Shown one piece after another: positions 45,244-54,249 of a stretch of DNA of 64,000 bases. Numbering within the stretch: position 1 is the first letter of the stretch; every line of letters begins with the position of its first letter. A model generated the notes under the pieces. That model ran no database searches, was not told the origin of the DNA, and saw only the letters and a program-made list of their open reading frames with translations. The stretch is from an uncultured Bacteroides sp. Lineage in GTDB: Bacteria; Bacteroidota; Bacteroidia; Bacteroidales; Bacteroidaceae. The DNA lies in the NCBI GenBank assembly GCA_949289265.1, contig CASENE010000018.1:1-64000 (forward strand), written 5' to 3'. Made by a program: the position numbers and the translations under genes.

Positions 45244-45351
45244 CCCCGCGAGCCCGTAAGGAAAGCCCCTCCACCCGGACGGTCGGACAACATTCCCAAG
45301 GCTCGCTTCCAAGGCTAAGTGCCTCCTAACCGTAGCATATAATAAATAGGT

Positions 45352-46041
45352 ATGAGCAACTATCGTATTTTAGTAGTGGACGACGAAGAAGACTTGTGCG
45401 AAATCTTGAAATTCAACCTTGAGAACGAAGGCTATGAAATAGATACCGCCAACTCCGCAGAAGAAGCCTTGAAGATGGACATCAGCAGCTACGACCTGCT
45501 GCTGCTGGACGTCATGATGGGCGAAATATCCGGATTCAAGATGGCCAACATCCTGAAGAAAGACCGCAAGACTGCCAACATCCCCATCATCTTCATCACA
45601 GCCAAAGACACAGAGAACGACACCATCACCGGCTTCAACCTGGGGGCAGACGATTACATCTCCAAGCCGTTCTCCCTGCGCGAAGTAACCGCACGCGTCA
45701 AGGCCGTATTGCGCCGCACCAAGCAGGAGGAAGTGGACAGCCTGCCCGAGCAACTGACGTACAAGACCCTCGTCCTGGATGTCGGAAAGAAGAAAGTCAG
45801 CATCGACGGCGCAGAAGCCCCCCTGACCAAGAAGGAGTTTGAAATCCTGCTGCTGCTGCTTCAGAACAAGGGACGCGTGTTCTCGCGCGAAGACATCCTG
45901 CACCGCATCTGGAGCGACGAGGTATACGTGCTCGACCGCACCATCGACGTGAACATCACCCGCTTGCGCAAGAAAATCGGCGCATATGGCAAATGTATAG
46001 TAACCCGTTTAGGCTATGGATATTGTTTCGAAGCAGAATAA
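45352..46041 (+). CDS. OmpR/PhoB-type response regulator
   Basis: 229 residues. The receiver has Asp10-Asp11, phospho-acceptor Asp53 (LLLDVMMGEISG), Thr in FITAKD and Lys in ISKPFS. A winged helix covers about 128-229 (KEFEILLLLLQNKGRVFSREDILHRIW). It is paired with the kinase that begins within its last 26 bases. It is a second, distinct pair from rprXY. The stimulus is unknown. Confidence 0.92.
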   Translation: MSNYRILVVDDEEDLCEILKFNLENEGYEIDTANSAEEALKMDISSYDLLLLDVMMGEISGFKMANILKKDRKTANIPIIFITAKDTENDTITGFNLGADDYISKPFSLREVTARVKAVLRRTKQEEVDSLPEQLTYKTLVLDVGKKKVSIDGAEAPLTKKEFEILLLLLQNKGRVFSREDILHRIWSDEVYVLDRTIDVNITRLRKKIGAYGKCIVTRLGYGYCFEAE

Positions 46042-47800
46042 AGGCAGACACTGCATCTCGTTTAGCTGGAAACTCTTCTTGTCTGTCATCTCGCTCTTCA
46101 TCGTATTCGCCCTTTGCTTCATTGCCTACCAATACCAGAGGGAGAAGGAATACAAGGTGGAGCTGCTGGACATGCAGTTGCAGGACTACAACGAGAGGAT
46201 GTACATGGAGCTGCACGACCTGAACGACAGTCTGTGGGATGCCACGCTCAACCGGTACATCAGCAGATACGTCAACCAAGACCTGCGGGTGACCATCATC
46301 AACCTGCAAGGCAAAGTATTGTATGACAACTGCGGAGACAGTCTGCACATGGAGAACCACATCGGCAGGCCGGAAATCCAGAAAGCCTTGCGCGACGGAA
46401 AGGGATACGACGTCCGCCGACTGTCGGAGACGACCGGCGTGCCCTACTTCTACTCCTCGACGCTCTACGACAAATTCATCATCCGTTCCGCCCTGCCCTA
46501 CGACCTGAACCTGCTGAACCACCTTTCGGCAGACCCGCACTACATCTGGTTCACCGTCACCATCACCCTCCTGCTGGCATTCTTCTTCTATCGCTTCACG
46601 GCGCGCCTGGGGAAGGCCATCAACCAGCTGAGAGAGTTCGCCAAACGCGCCGACAAGAACGAGCCTATTGATACGGACACCGACTTTCCGCACAACGAGC
46701 TGGGAGAAATCTCAGAGCACATCGTGCAGATATACAAACGACTGCGCGAGACCAAGGAAGCCCTCTACATCGAGCGCGAGAAGCTGATTACCCACCTGCA
46801 GACCTCACGCGAGGGACTGGGAGTGTTCACCAAGGACAAGAAGGAGATACTGGTGAACAACCTCTTCACCCAATACAGCAACCTGATATCCGACTCCAAT
46901 CTGGAGGAGACAGAGGACATCTTCGCCATCAACGAGTTCAAGTGCATCACAGACTTCATCGACAAGACGCCCAAACGGCCCTCCAACGAAGAAAAGCGCA
47001 TGTCCGTCCATATCAACAAGAACGGCCGCATCTTCATCGTCGAGTGCATCATCTTCCAGGACCGGTGTTTCGAGATATCCATCAACGACGTCACCCAGGA
47101 AGAAGAACAAGTGCGCCTCAAGCGACAGCTCACCCAGAACATAGCCCACGAGCTCAAGACACCCGTCAGCAGCATACAGGGATACCTGGAGACCATCGTC
47201 AGCAACGAGAACCTGCCGCGCGAGAAGATGGACATCTTCCTGGAGCGCTGTTACGCCCAGAGCAACCGCCTCACCCGCCTGCTGCGCGACATATCCGTGC
47301 TGACACGCATGGACGAGGCGGCCAACATGATAGACATGGAAAAGGTGGACATCAGCCTCCTGGTGGCCAACATCATCAACGAAGTGGCCCTCGAACTCGA
47401 GGAGCGGGACATCACCGTGGTCAACACCCTACGGCCCAAGATACAGCTGCGCGGCAACTACTCCCTGCTCTATTCCATCTTCCGCAACCTCATGGACAAC
47501 GCCATCGCCTACGCCGGAGCCCACATACGCGTCACCATCACCTGCTTCCGCGAGGACGACAGCTACTACTACTTCAGCTTTGCCGACACCGGCGTCGGCG
47601 TCCCGCCCGAACACCTCAACCGCCTGTTCGAGCGATTCTACCGCGTCGACAAGGGCCGCTCGCGCAAGCTGGGCGGCACCGGGCTGGGCCTGGCCATCGT
47701 CAAGAACGCCGTCCTCATCCACGGGGGCACCATCTCGGCCAAGAACGCCCCGGGCGGCGGTCTGGAATTCGTCTTCACCCTGGCCAAGGACAAGGCCTGA
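46016..47800 (+). CDS. Membrane sensor histidine kinase with PAS-like domain
   Basis: 594 residues. TM1 is about 18-40, a periplasmic sensor follows, TM2 is about 178-200 (FTVTITLLLAFFFYRF), and a HAMP-like linker leads to a PAS-like region (LGVFTKDKKEILVNNLFTQY). HisKA has NIAHELKTPVSSIQGYLET. The HATPase has RNLMDNAIAYA, DTGVGVPPEHL and KLGGTGLGLAIVKNAV. The domain order is like PhoR, but no phosphate genes are nearby. The start overlaps the regulator by 26 bp. Confidence 0.9.
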   Translation: MDIVSKQNKGRHCISFSWKLFLSVISLFIVFALCFIAYQYQREKEYKVELLDMQLQDYNERMYMELHDLNDSLWDATLNRYISRYVNQDLRVTIINLQGKVLYDNCGDSLHMENHIGRPEIQKALRDGKGYDVRRLSETTGVPYFYSSTLYDKFIIRSALPYDLNLLNHLSADPHYIWFTVTITLLLAFFFYRFTARLGKAINQLREFAKRADKNEPIDTDTDFPHNELGEISEHIVQIYKRLRETKEALYIEREKLITHLQTSREGLGVFTKDKKEILVNNLFTQYSNLISDSNLEETEDIFAINEFKCITDFIDKTPKRPSNEEKRMSVHINKNGRIFIVECIIFQDRCFEISINDVTQEEEQVRLKRQLTQNIAHELKTPVSSIQGYLETIVSNENLPREKMDIFLERCYAQSNRLTRLLRDISVLTRMDEAANMIDMEKVDISLLVANIINEVALELEERDITVVNTLRPKIQLRGNYSLLYSIFRNLMDNAIAYAGAHIRVTITCFREDDSYYYFSFADTGVGVPPEHLNRLFERFYRVDKGRSRKLGGTGLGLAIVKNAVLIHGGTISAKNAPGGGLEFVFTLAKDKA

Positions 47801-47833
47801 CCATCGCCCCCGCCCCGTGCGGGCATACAGAAA

Positions 47834-47859
47834 GAGGCGCGCCCCGCGGGGCGCGCCTC
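47834..47859. terminator. GC-rich hairpin between kinase and ferritin genes
   Basis: A perfect 12-bp stem GAGGCGCGCCCC with its complement, separated by two bases. It lies between convergent genes. It lacks a long T-tract, so it is a strong hairpin but not a textbook terminator. Confidence 0.6.
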
Positions 47860-47888
47860 CCTTGTCTCACGACTGTACGGCCGACGGC

Positions 47889-48371
47889 TTATTGCCGCGC
47901 GCCCAGCTTGTCGTCGATGTAATAGATGCCAGCCTCGCCGGCTTTCTTCAGCACCTCCACGATGCCGGCCGCCGTGGCCTCTTCCTCCACCTGCTCGCGC
48001 ACGAAGCTCCACAGGAAGTCCTGCGTGGCCTTGTCATGCTCGGCAGAGGCAACGTCCACCAGGTCGTCAATCAGGCGGGAGACACGGCACTCGTGCTCAT
48101 ACACCTGCTGGAACACCTCCAGCGGCGTGCCGAACTCCGTGGGAACGACGTCCAGCTTGTCCACCACGGCCACCCCGCCGCGCTTGATGAGGTACGACGC
48201 CATCTCGCAGGCATGGCCGTTCTCCTCTTCCCACTGCTTCTTCAGCCACTTGGCCATGCCGCCGAAGCCTTCCTTCTCCATATAGAAGGACATGGACAAA
48301 TACAAGTTGGCCGACCACAGCTCCGCCGTGATCTGGTCGTTGATAGCCTTTTGCAATTTCTCGGTAATCAT
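47889..48371 (-). CDS. ftnA: Bacterial ferritin
   Basis: 160 residues of the non-heme ferritin type. Ferroxidase ligands are visible: Glu17 region (TAELWSANLYLSMSFY), EEENGHACEM with Glu and His near residue 50, and FVREQVEEE near 125. It stores iron as a 24-subunit shell. It is alone on the minus strand with a TACTTTTG promoter element at 48403. Confidence 0.95.
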   Translation of the reverse strand: MITEKLQKAINDQITAELWSANLYLSMSFYMEKEGFGGMAKWLKKQWEEENGHACEMASYLIKRGGVAVVDKLDVVPTEFGTPLEVFQQVYEHECRVSRLIDDLVDVASAEHDKATQDFLWSFVREQVEEEATAAGIVEVLKKAGEAGIYYIDDKLGARQ

Positions 48372-48402
48372 AATCCTAAAGTTTAATTGGTTGATGACGC
48401 CG

Positions 48403-48410
48403 CAAAAGTA
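48403..48410 (-). promoter_or_regulatory. ftnA -7 element TACTTTTG
   Basis: A minus-strand TAnnTTTG match 32 bases before the ferritin start. Confidence 0.45.
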
Positions 48411-48581
48411 GCGAGAATCCCCGCACCTTGTTCACCCGCTAACATTTTTTAAACCCCCTTCCCCCGCCCCCGACCCGCCGAGCACGGCAGACACCGTCGG
48501 CAGACGAAAGAAATTCATCCGCCGGGCGAAAAAACTTCGCACGCCGCCCCTTCCCCCCTTGCACGCCCGGAGAATATTCCT

Positions 48582-48589
48582 TACCTTTG
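48582..48589 (+). promoter_or_regulatory. -7 element TACCTTTG upstream of the HU-like gene
   Basis: An exact TAnnTTTG match. Transcription would begin near 48595-48600, so the repeat array at 48601 would be the first transcribed sequence. Confidence 0.55.
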
Positions 48590-48600
48590 CCCTCATCCGG

Positions 48601-48684
48601 GAATCATGTACGATGATTTATAGAATCATGCACGATGATTTGGGGAATCATATACGATGATTTAGGGAATCATGTACGATGATT
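48601..48684 (+). repeat. 22-bp-period palindromic array in a 5' leader
   Basis: GAATCAT begins at 48601, 48623, 48645 and 48667, exactly 22 apart. Each unit is AATCAT-N5-ATGATT. Three of the four units contain an ATG that opens a short frame beginning M-(Y/H)-D-D. The array lies between the -7 element and the HU-like gene. The rest of the 439-base gap shows only the ferritin promoter. Confidence 0.9.
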
Positions 48685-48810
48685 CCCAATTGAACCAGCA
48701 TCCCGCCACGGATGAACCGGCAAGCCCGTCCGGATGATGCGGCGACTCATCCCGGACGACCGGCGGCACGCCCCGGACAGGACGCGGAACGAAACCAAAA
48801 CGCACAGCAT

Positions 48811-49209
48811 ATGTTCTACAAGAAACAGAAGATAGGAAAGAAATGGTATCCCCGCTCGTTCACGGCGGGAACGTATGACACACACGACGTGGCCGAACGC
48901 CTGGCCCAGATGTCCACCGTCAGCAAGGGCGACACCTACGCCGTCCTCCAGGGGTTGGGCGAAGTGCTGGGCAGCATGATGGAGCACGGCAACTCCGTCA
49001 AGCTGGACGGCCTGGGGACGTTCTACCTCGTGGGAAACGCCAACGGCCGCGGCGTCGACACGCCCGAAGAGGTCAGCCCCCGCCAGTTCCGCCGGGTGAC
49101 GGTGGCCTTCATCCCCGAATACAGGCGGGCGCAAAACCGGAGCGTGACGCGCCGCACCATCGTGCCCGAACACCTGGACTGGACGGAACTGGACGGCCTG
49201 GTGCGCTGA
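48811..49209 (+). CDS. HU-family DNA-binding protein (divergent)
   Basis: 132 residues from the ATG at 48811; an in-frame upstream start would add 33 residues of low quality. MFYKKQKIGKKWYPRS, DVAERLAQMSTVSKGDTYAVLQGLGEVLG and SVKLDGLGTFYL match the HU-like family common in Bacteroidales. It probably binds DNA as a dimer and bends it. Its 5' leader holds a 22-bp palindromic array. Confidence 0.85.
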   Translation: MFYKKQKIGKKWYPRSFTAGTYDTHDVAERLAQMSTVSKGDTYAVLQGLGEVLGSMMEHGNSVKLDGLGTFYLVGNANGRGVDTPEEVSPRQFRRVTVAFIPEYRRAQNRSVTRRTIVPEHLDWTELDGLVR

Positions 49210-49266
49210 CAACCCGCCCCGACGGGACACGCGGAGGGCGAAAACGCCGGTTTTACGGAAAAATAA

Positions 49267-49284
49267 CGGCCGCCCCGGCGGCCG
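49267..49284 (+). terminator. GC hairpin after the HU-like gene
   Basis: An 8-bp perfect stem CGGCCGCC/GGCGGCCG with a 2-base loop; no T-tract. It could be a terminator-like or processing structure. Confidence 0.35.
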
Positions 49285-49300
49285 TCTGGGCGGATTTTCG

Positions 49301-49308
49301 TAATATTG
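49301..49308 (+). promoter_or_regulatory. -7-like element TAATATTG
   Basis: One mismatch to TAnnTTTG, 30 bases before the DUF4468 gene. Confidence 0.35.
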
Positions 49309-49338
49309 CCCTCCGAAACTAAAACAAAAGCTACCCAT

Positions 49339-50448
49339 ATGAAACACTGGACAAACACACTCTGCCTGCTCCTGGCCCTCCTCGCGGGCCTCGCCGCGCA
49401 GGCGCAAGAAGACAAGGACGCGCGCTACCTGGCGGGCGCCGTGCCCGAAGTGGACGGGAAAGTCATCTTCTCCCGCCAATACCGCATCCCCGGCATGAGC
49501 CAGGACGAGATACACGCCCGCCTGCTGCGGTGGATGACCCAACGGCTCAAGGACAACGGCAACGACAGCCGCGTGCTCTACTCCAACCCCGAACGGGGCC
49601 AGCTGGTGGGCACGGGAGACGAATGGATAGTCTTCACCTCCAACGCCCTCTCGCTGGACCGCACCCGCATCCTCTACCAGCTCACCGCCATCACCCGCCC
49701 CGAGCAGTGCGACTTCCGCATCGAAAAGATACGCTTCGTCTACCGCGAAGGCGAGGAACGATACACGGCCGAAGAGTGGATTACGGACAAATACGCCCTG
49801 AACAAGTCGAAGACCAAGCTGATACGCGGCCTGGCCAAGTGGCGCCGCAAGACGGTGGACTTCATGGACCAGTACTTCCAACAAGTGGCCGAAGCACTGA
49901 GCGCCGCCGAACCCTCGACCGACACGACCGCCGCCGAGTCCGGAGCGCAACCCCAGGTGCAGGAGCCGGAACCGCCCGCCACCGCCGCCGACCAGCCCAT
50001 CCTCATCACCCCCAAGCGCAAGGTGGAAGTGACAGACCCGGCCCCGACGACACCCGCCTCGGCACCCGCCCCCACAACGCCTGCCCAGCCTGAAGGCACG
50101 CTGCGCGCCGTCTCTCCCTCCGACCTCACCTCCGCCGACCTCCGCCCCGGCAGCGGACGCCTGGTCATCGTCATCGGCACCGACCCCTTCAACCAGACCG
50201 TCATGACGGCCAACGCCGGCGGTTCGCTGGGCACGGTAGAGGGCAAGCCGGCCGTCTTCGCCATCCTCTCGCCCGAACAGCCGCACGAAGCCCTGGACAA
50301 TGCCGCGGAATACGAGGTGCGCTTCTACCCCGACGGCAGCCGCGAGCCGACCCTCGTCCTGCACTGCCGCCGCCTGTCCGTGCCCGACACGCCCGAAGGC
50401 ATGCCCCGCACCTACGCCGGAGAAATCGTCAGCGCCCAGCGCAAGTAA
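49339..50448 (+). CDS. Secreted DUF4468 protein with proline-rich linker
   Basis: 369 residues from the ATG at 49339. A signal peptide (MKHWTNTLCLLLALLAGLAAQAQ) is followed by a DUF4468 domain (VDGKVIFSRQYRIPGMSQDEIHARLL, YRIEKIRFVYREGEE-like region). A Pro/Thr/Ala linker (about 200-255) precedes a C-terminal segment (GRLVIVIGTDPFNQTVMTANAGGSLG, YEVRFYPDGSR) with no assignment. It is probably periplasmic or surface. Its function is unknown. The small basic ORF follows in the same direction. Confidence 0.82.
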   Translation: MKHWTNTLCLLLALLAGLAAQAQEDKDARYLAGAVPEVDGKVIFSRQYRIPGMSQDEIHARLLRWMTQRLKDNGNDSRVLYSNPERGQLVGTGDEWIVFTSNALSLDRTRILYQLTAITRPEQCDFRIEKIRFVYREGEERYTAEEWITDKYALNKSKTKLIRGLAKWRRKTVDFMDQYFQQVAEALSAAEPSTDTTAAESGAQPQVQEPEPPATAADQPILITPKRKVEVTDPAPTTPASAPAPTTPAQPEGTLRAVSPSDLTSADLRPGSGRLVIVIGTDPFNQTVMTANAGGSLGTVEGKPAVFAILSPEQPHEALDNAAEYEVRFYPDGSREPTLVLHCRRLSVPDTPEGMPRTYAGEIVSAQRK

Positions 50449-50468
50449 CCCCGCTTAACCCGACAGAC

Positions 50469-50657
50469 ATGAGCATCCAAGACGCCATCATGGGCGGCAT
50501 CGTCTTCAAAGGCAAGAAGGACCGCCCCAAAGAAGAGAACAAAGTAAAGACCAAAGCCAAGAAGAAGACGTATATCACCGGGCAACACGGCTCCGGCTCC
50601 GCCAAGATGAAGGCAGAGATACGCCGCCGCAGGGCCAACCGCCACAACAAAGGTTAG
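50469..50657 (+). CDS. Small basic protein, unassigned
   Basis: 62 residues, 20 bases after the DUF4468 gene. Very Lys/Arg-rich (FKGKKDRPKEENKVKTKAKKK, IRRRRANRHNKG) with a short hydrophobic start (SIQDAIMGGIVF). It could bind nucleic acid. No family was recognised. Its position and clean start make it probably real. Confidence 0.55.
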   Translation: MSIQDAIMGGIVFKGKKDRPKEENKVKTKAKKKTYITGQHGSGSAKMKAEIRRRRANRHNKG

Positions 50658-50670
50658 GACGCGGCGCGGA

Positions 50671-50687
50671 TATATAATAAGGTATAC
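50671..50687 (+). promoter_or_regulatory. 17-bp element identical to one upstream of xylB
   Basis: ATATATAATAAGGTATA, 103 bases before the glycerophosphodiesterase start, in the sense direction. See 40898-40914. Confidence 0.5.
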
Positions 50688-50758
50688 AGGGACGGAAGGG
50701 CCGGCAAATTTCACAGGAATGTAACGCCGCGCCCTTTCGCCCCCTCCGCAAGAAACCT

Positions 50759-50766
50759 TATCTTTG
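50759..50766 (+). promoter_or_regulatory. -7 element TATCTTTG
   Basis: Matches TAnnTTTG 23 bases before the glycerophosphodiesterase gene, with TTTCG about 20 bases upstream. Confidence 0.55.
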
Positions 50767-50789
50767 CGGCTCACCAATACACAAAAGAC

Positions 50790-51566
50790 ATGAGAACAAA
50801 CATCCTCCTGCTGGCAGCCCTCCTGCTGTCGGCATTCGCTGGCGGCCTGCATGCCCAGCAGACGCAGGTCGTCGCCCACCGGGGCTTCTGGCAGACGCCG
50901 AGCTCGGCCCAAAACTCCCTCGCCGCATTGGCCAAGGCCGACTCCATCGGCTGCTACGCCTCGGAATTCGACGTATGGCTCACCGCCGACGGGCAGCTTG
51001 TCGTCAACCACGACGGCACCTTTCGCGGCGTGACCGTGCAAGACGCCACCGCCGCCGTATGCGCCGCCATCCGCCTGGACAACGGCGAGGCCATGCCCAC
51101 CCTCCGGCAATACCTGCAAAAGGCACAGACGCTGCACACCCGCCTCGTCCTGGAACTGAAGGCGCACCGCACGCCCGAACAAGAAACCCGAGCCGTGCAG
51201 GGCATCGTGGACATGGTGAAAGAGATGGGGCTGGAGAAGCGCGTGGAGTACATCTCCTTCTCCCGACACGCCACCTTAGCCTTCGTCCGCCTGGCTCCCA
51301 AGGGCACACCCGTCTATTACCTGAACGGCGACGTCGCCCCCCAAGAACTGAAGGAATGGGGATGCGCCGGGCCCGACTACCACGTCAGCGTCTTTCGCCG
51401 GCATCCCGAGTGGATAGAAGAATGCCACCGGCTGGGGATGAAGGTGAACGCCTGGACGGTGGACAAGGCCGAAGACATGGAATGGCTCATCCGGCACCAG
51501 GCAGACTTCATCACCACCAACCAGCCTGTGCTGCTCCAGCAAATTATAAAGGAAAGCCACAAATAA
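50790..51566 (+). CDS. Secreted glycerophosphodiester phosphodiesterase
   Basis: 258 residues. The signal peptide spans about 1-22. The GDPD TIM barrel has catalytic VAHRGFW (His30), the metal ligands ASEFDVWLTADG and the second His in VVNHDGTFRG. The C-terminal AWTVDKAEDMEWLI is typical. It hydrolyses glycerophosphodiesters, yielding glycerol-3-phosphate and an alcohol, outside the inner membrane. It is followed by a strong terminator. Confidence 0.93.
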   Translation: MRTNILLLAALLLSAFAGGLHAQQTQVVAHRGFWQTPSSAQNSLAALAKADSIGCYASEFDVWLTADGQLVVNHDGTFRGVTVQDATAAVCAAIRLDNGEAMPTLRQYLQKAQTLHTRLVLELKAHRTPEQETRAVQGIVDMVKEMGLEKRVEYISFSRHATLAFVRLAPKGTPVYYLNGDVAPQELKEWGCAGPDYHVSVFRRHPEWIEECHRLGMKVNAWTVDKAEDMEWLIRHQADFITTNQPVLLQQIIKESHK

Positions 51567-51593
51567 CCGTCAAATAGACAGCCATCTCCAAAT

Positions 51594-51633
51594 AACCGCT
51601 TCATTCTGTCAGCAATGAGGCGGTTTTCTTTTT
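51594..51633 (+). terminator. Terminator of the glycerophosphodiesterase gene
   Basis: A 12-bp stem AACCGCTTCATT/AATGAGGCGGTT with one G-U pair and an 8-base loop, followed by a T-rich tract. Confidence 0.88.
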
Positions 51634-51779
51634 GCCATGAACTGACAATCTCCTGCCAATACAAGGCCCTTTATTACAAATCGTAACTCCGGGGTAGCCT
51701 TATCGCACCAACTGTAATTTCAGGACAGATATGCTTAAAAAAAGACACCCACCCAAAGAATAATGCGAACAAAATGCCA

Positions 51780-51787
51780 TATATTTG
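51780..51787 (+). promoter_or_regulatory. dapF -7 element TATATTTG
   Basis: An exact TAnnTTTG match 50 bases before dapF. Confidence 0.55.
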
Positions 51788-51836
51788 CAGTGCGATTAAG
51801 ACAAAAAGAAACATATAAAGAAACAATAAGAGCAAA

Positions 51837-52664
51837 ATGGCAAACATCATCCGCTTTACCAAGATGCACGGTGCAGGAAACGACTACATCTACGTGGACA
51901 CCGCACGCTACCCCGTCAGCCGACCGGAGGCACTGGCCAGGCAATGGAGCGCCCCGCATACAGGCATCGGCAGCGACGGCCTGGTGCTCATCGAGCCCTC
52001 GGAAGAGGCCGATTTCCGGATGCGTATCTTCAACGCCGACGGTTCGGAAGCCATGATGTGCGGCAACGCCAGCCGGTGCATCGGCAAGTATGTCTACGAA
52101 TACGGGCTGACGCGGAAGACCGACATCACTCTGGAAACACGGTCGGGCATCAAGGCGCTGCACCTCGTGGTGAATGCCGACGGACAGCAGGTGGACGCCG
52201 TGACCGTGGACATGGGCATCCCCGCCGAAGGCCCCCGGGCCCTGCGCGAGCAACCCATCGAAGCAGACGGACGGACATACGTGGGGACAACCGTGTCGAT
52301 GGGCAACCCGCACCTGGTTATCTTCACGGACGACATCGGCAGCATCCCCCTGCAGGAAGCGGGCCCGGCACTGGAGCGTCACCCTTGGTTCCCCGACCGC
52401 ATCAACGTGGAGTTCGCCCAAGTGCTGCCCGACGGAAGCATCCGGATGAGAGTGTGGGAACGTGGTTCGGGCATCACCCAAGCCTGCGGAACAGGAGCCT
52501 GCGCCACCGCCGTGGCCGCCTGCCTGACAGGACGCGCCGGACGGCGGACGGACATACGGATGGACGGCGGACGGCTCTCCATCGACTGGGACGCCGACAC
52601 GGGACACGTCCGCATGACCGGCAGCGCCACCAAGGTGTTCGACGGAGAAATCACGGAAGCATAG
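51837..52664 (+). CDS. dapF: Diaminopimelate epimerase
   Basis: 275 residues. Both active-site cysteines are visible: [14 protein letters not shown] near residue 80 and [15 protein letters not shown] near 220. [14 protein letters not shown] opens the protein. It interconverts LL- and meso-diaminopimelate for lysine and peptidoglycan. Forty bases separate it from dapL, which makes the LL substrate, so the pair forms an operon. Confidence 0.96.
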   Translation: MANIIRFTKMHGAGNDYIYVDTARYPVSRPEALARQWSAPHTGIGSDGLVLIEPSEEADFRMRIFNADGSEAMMCGNASRCIGKYVYEYGLTRKTDITLETRSGIKALHLVVNADGQQVDAVTVDMGIPAEGPRALREQPIEADGRTYVGTTVSMGNPHLVIFTDDIGSIPLQEAGPALERHPWFPDRINVEFAQVLPDGSIRMRVWERGSGITQACGTGACATAVAACLTGRAGRRTDIRMDGGRLSIDWDADTGHVRMTGSATKVFDGEITEA

Positions 52665-52704
52665 AGACACTACGATAAGGAACAACTTAAAACAACACAA
52701 AGAT

Positions 52705-53937
52705 ATGGCATTAGTAAACGAACACTTCTTGAAACTGAGAGGCAACTACCTCTTCTCCGACATCGCGAAGAAGGTAAACACATTCAGGATAACACACCCC
52801 AGGCAGCCGCTGATACGGCTGGGCATAGGCGACGTCACCCGTCCACTGCCGCCCGCCTGCATCGAAGCCATGCACAAGGCAGTGGACGAGATGGCCGATG
52901 CCGCCACGTTCCACGGCTATGGCCCCGAACAGGGATACGACTTTCTGATAGAAGCCATCCTGAAGAACGACTACGCCCCGCGCGGCATCCACCTGTCGCC
53001 CGCCGAAATCTTTGTCAGCGACGGGGCCAAGAGCGACACGGGCAACATCGGCGAACTGCTGCGGTGGGACAACAGCATGGCCATCACCGACCCCGTCTAT
53101 CCGGTGTACGTGGACAGCAACATCATGTGCGGGCGGTCGGGAGTGCTGGAAGAAAACGGGCAGTGGAGCAACGTCACCTACCTGCCCTGCACGGCCGAGA
53201 ACGACTTCGTGCCCGCCCTGCCCGACCACCGCGTCGACCTCATCTACCTGTGCTACCCCAACAACCCGACAGGCACCACGCTGACGCGCGAACAACTGAA
53301 ACGCTGGGTAGACTACGCCCTGGAGAACGACACGCTGCTGGTGTTCGACGCCGCCTACGAGGCCTTCATCCACGAAGACGACGTGCCCCACTCCATCTAC
53401 GAGATACGCGGCGCGAAACGGGTGGCCATCGAGATACGCAGCTACTCGAAGACAGCCGGCTTCACAGGCCTCAGGTGCGGCTACACCGTGGTGCCGAAAG
53501 AGCTGACGGCCGCCACGCTGGAAGGCCAACGCATCGCCCTCAACCCGCTGTGGAACCGCAGGCAGTGCACCAAGTTCAACGGCACCAGCTACGTCACCCA
53601 ACGGGCCGCCGAAGCCACCTACACCCCCGATGGCAAAGAGCAGGTGAAGGCCAACATAGAATATTACATGGCCAACGCCAGCGTCATGCGCCGGGAGCTC
53701 ACGGCAGCCGGACTCCGCGTCTACGGCGGCGTCAACTCACCCTACCTCTGGGTGGGCACCCCGGAAGGCACAGGCTCGTGGAAGTTCTTCGAGCAGATGC
53801 TCTACAACACCGGGGTGGTGAGCACGCCGGGCGTGGGCTTCGGCCCCAGCGGCGAGGGATACGTCAGGCTGACGGCCTTCGGCACGCACGAGGACTGCCA
53901 GGAGGCCATGGAGCGCCTGCGGCGATGGTTAAAGTAA
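52705..53937 (+). CDS. dapL: LL-diaminopimelate aminotransferase
   Basis: 410 residues of aminotransferase class [25 protein letters not shown] is the DapL start. PLP-site motifs are [16 protein letters not shown] and [15 protein letters not shown] with the Schiff-base Lys near residue 249. It converts tetrahydrodipicolinate directly to LL-diaminopimelate, bypassing the acylated intermediates. It acts just before DapF. Confidence 0.96.
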   Translation: MALVNEHFLKLRGNYLFSDIAKKVNTFRITHPRQPLIRLGIGDVTRPLPPACIEAMHKAVDEMADAATFHGYGPEQGYDFLIEAILKNDYAPRGIHLSPAEIFVSDGAKSDTGNIGELLRWDNSMAITDPVYPVYVDSNIMCGRSGVLEENGQWSNVTYLPCTAENDFVPALPDHRVDLIYLCYPNNPTGTTLTREQLKRWVDYALENDTLLVFDAAYEAFIHEDDVPHSIYEIRGAKRVAIEIRSYSKTAGFTGLRCGYTVVPKELTAATLEGQRIALNPLWNRRQCTKFNGTSYVTQRAAEATYTPDGKEQVKANIEYYMANASVMRRELTAAGLRVYGGVNSPYLWVGTPEGTGSWKFFEQMLYNTGVVSTPGVGFGPSGEGYVRLTAFGTHEDCQEAMERLRRWLK

Positions 53938-54006
53938 ATCCTCCCCGCCCGCCAGGAAAAAACGGCAGACCCGCCGGGAAAACTTCCCAAGGCCAAAGAA
54001 AAACTG

Positions 54007-54090
54007 TAAATCCAGGCTGGATTTATGTAAATCTAAGCTGGATTTATGTAAATCTAGGTTGAATTTATGTAAATCCAGCCTGAATTTACA
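54007..54090. repeat. Family 2 palindromic array, four 21-bp units
   Basis: Units start at 54007, 54028, 54049 and 54070, exactly 21 apart. Unit 1 core is TAAATCCAGGCTGGATTTA, identical to the core at 27047-27065. The array is bracketed by AAAACTG and its exact complement CAGTTTT. It lies 70 bases after dapL in a 312-base gap. Nothing else was recognised there. Confidence 0.9.
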
Positions 54091-54249
54091 GTTTTCGCCA
54101 GCGCTTGCAGACTTTTTGCCGCCCGCAGGGACATTTCTCCAAGGGCAAGAGACGGTTTTCCGCCTGCGACACGCTCACGAAAACAATACCATACGACAGG
54201 ATACCGATGGGATATCCACCATTCTCTAACTCTTAAAAACGTAAACGAC

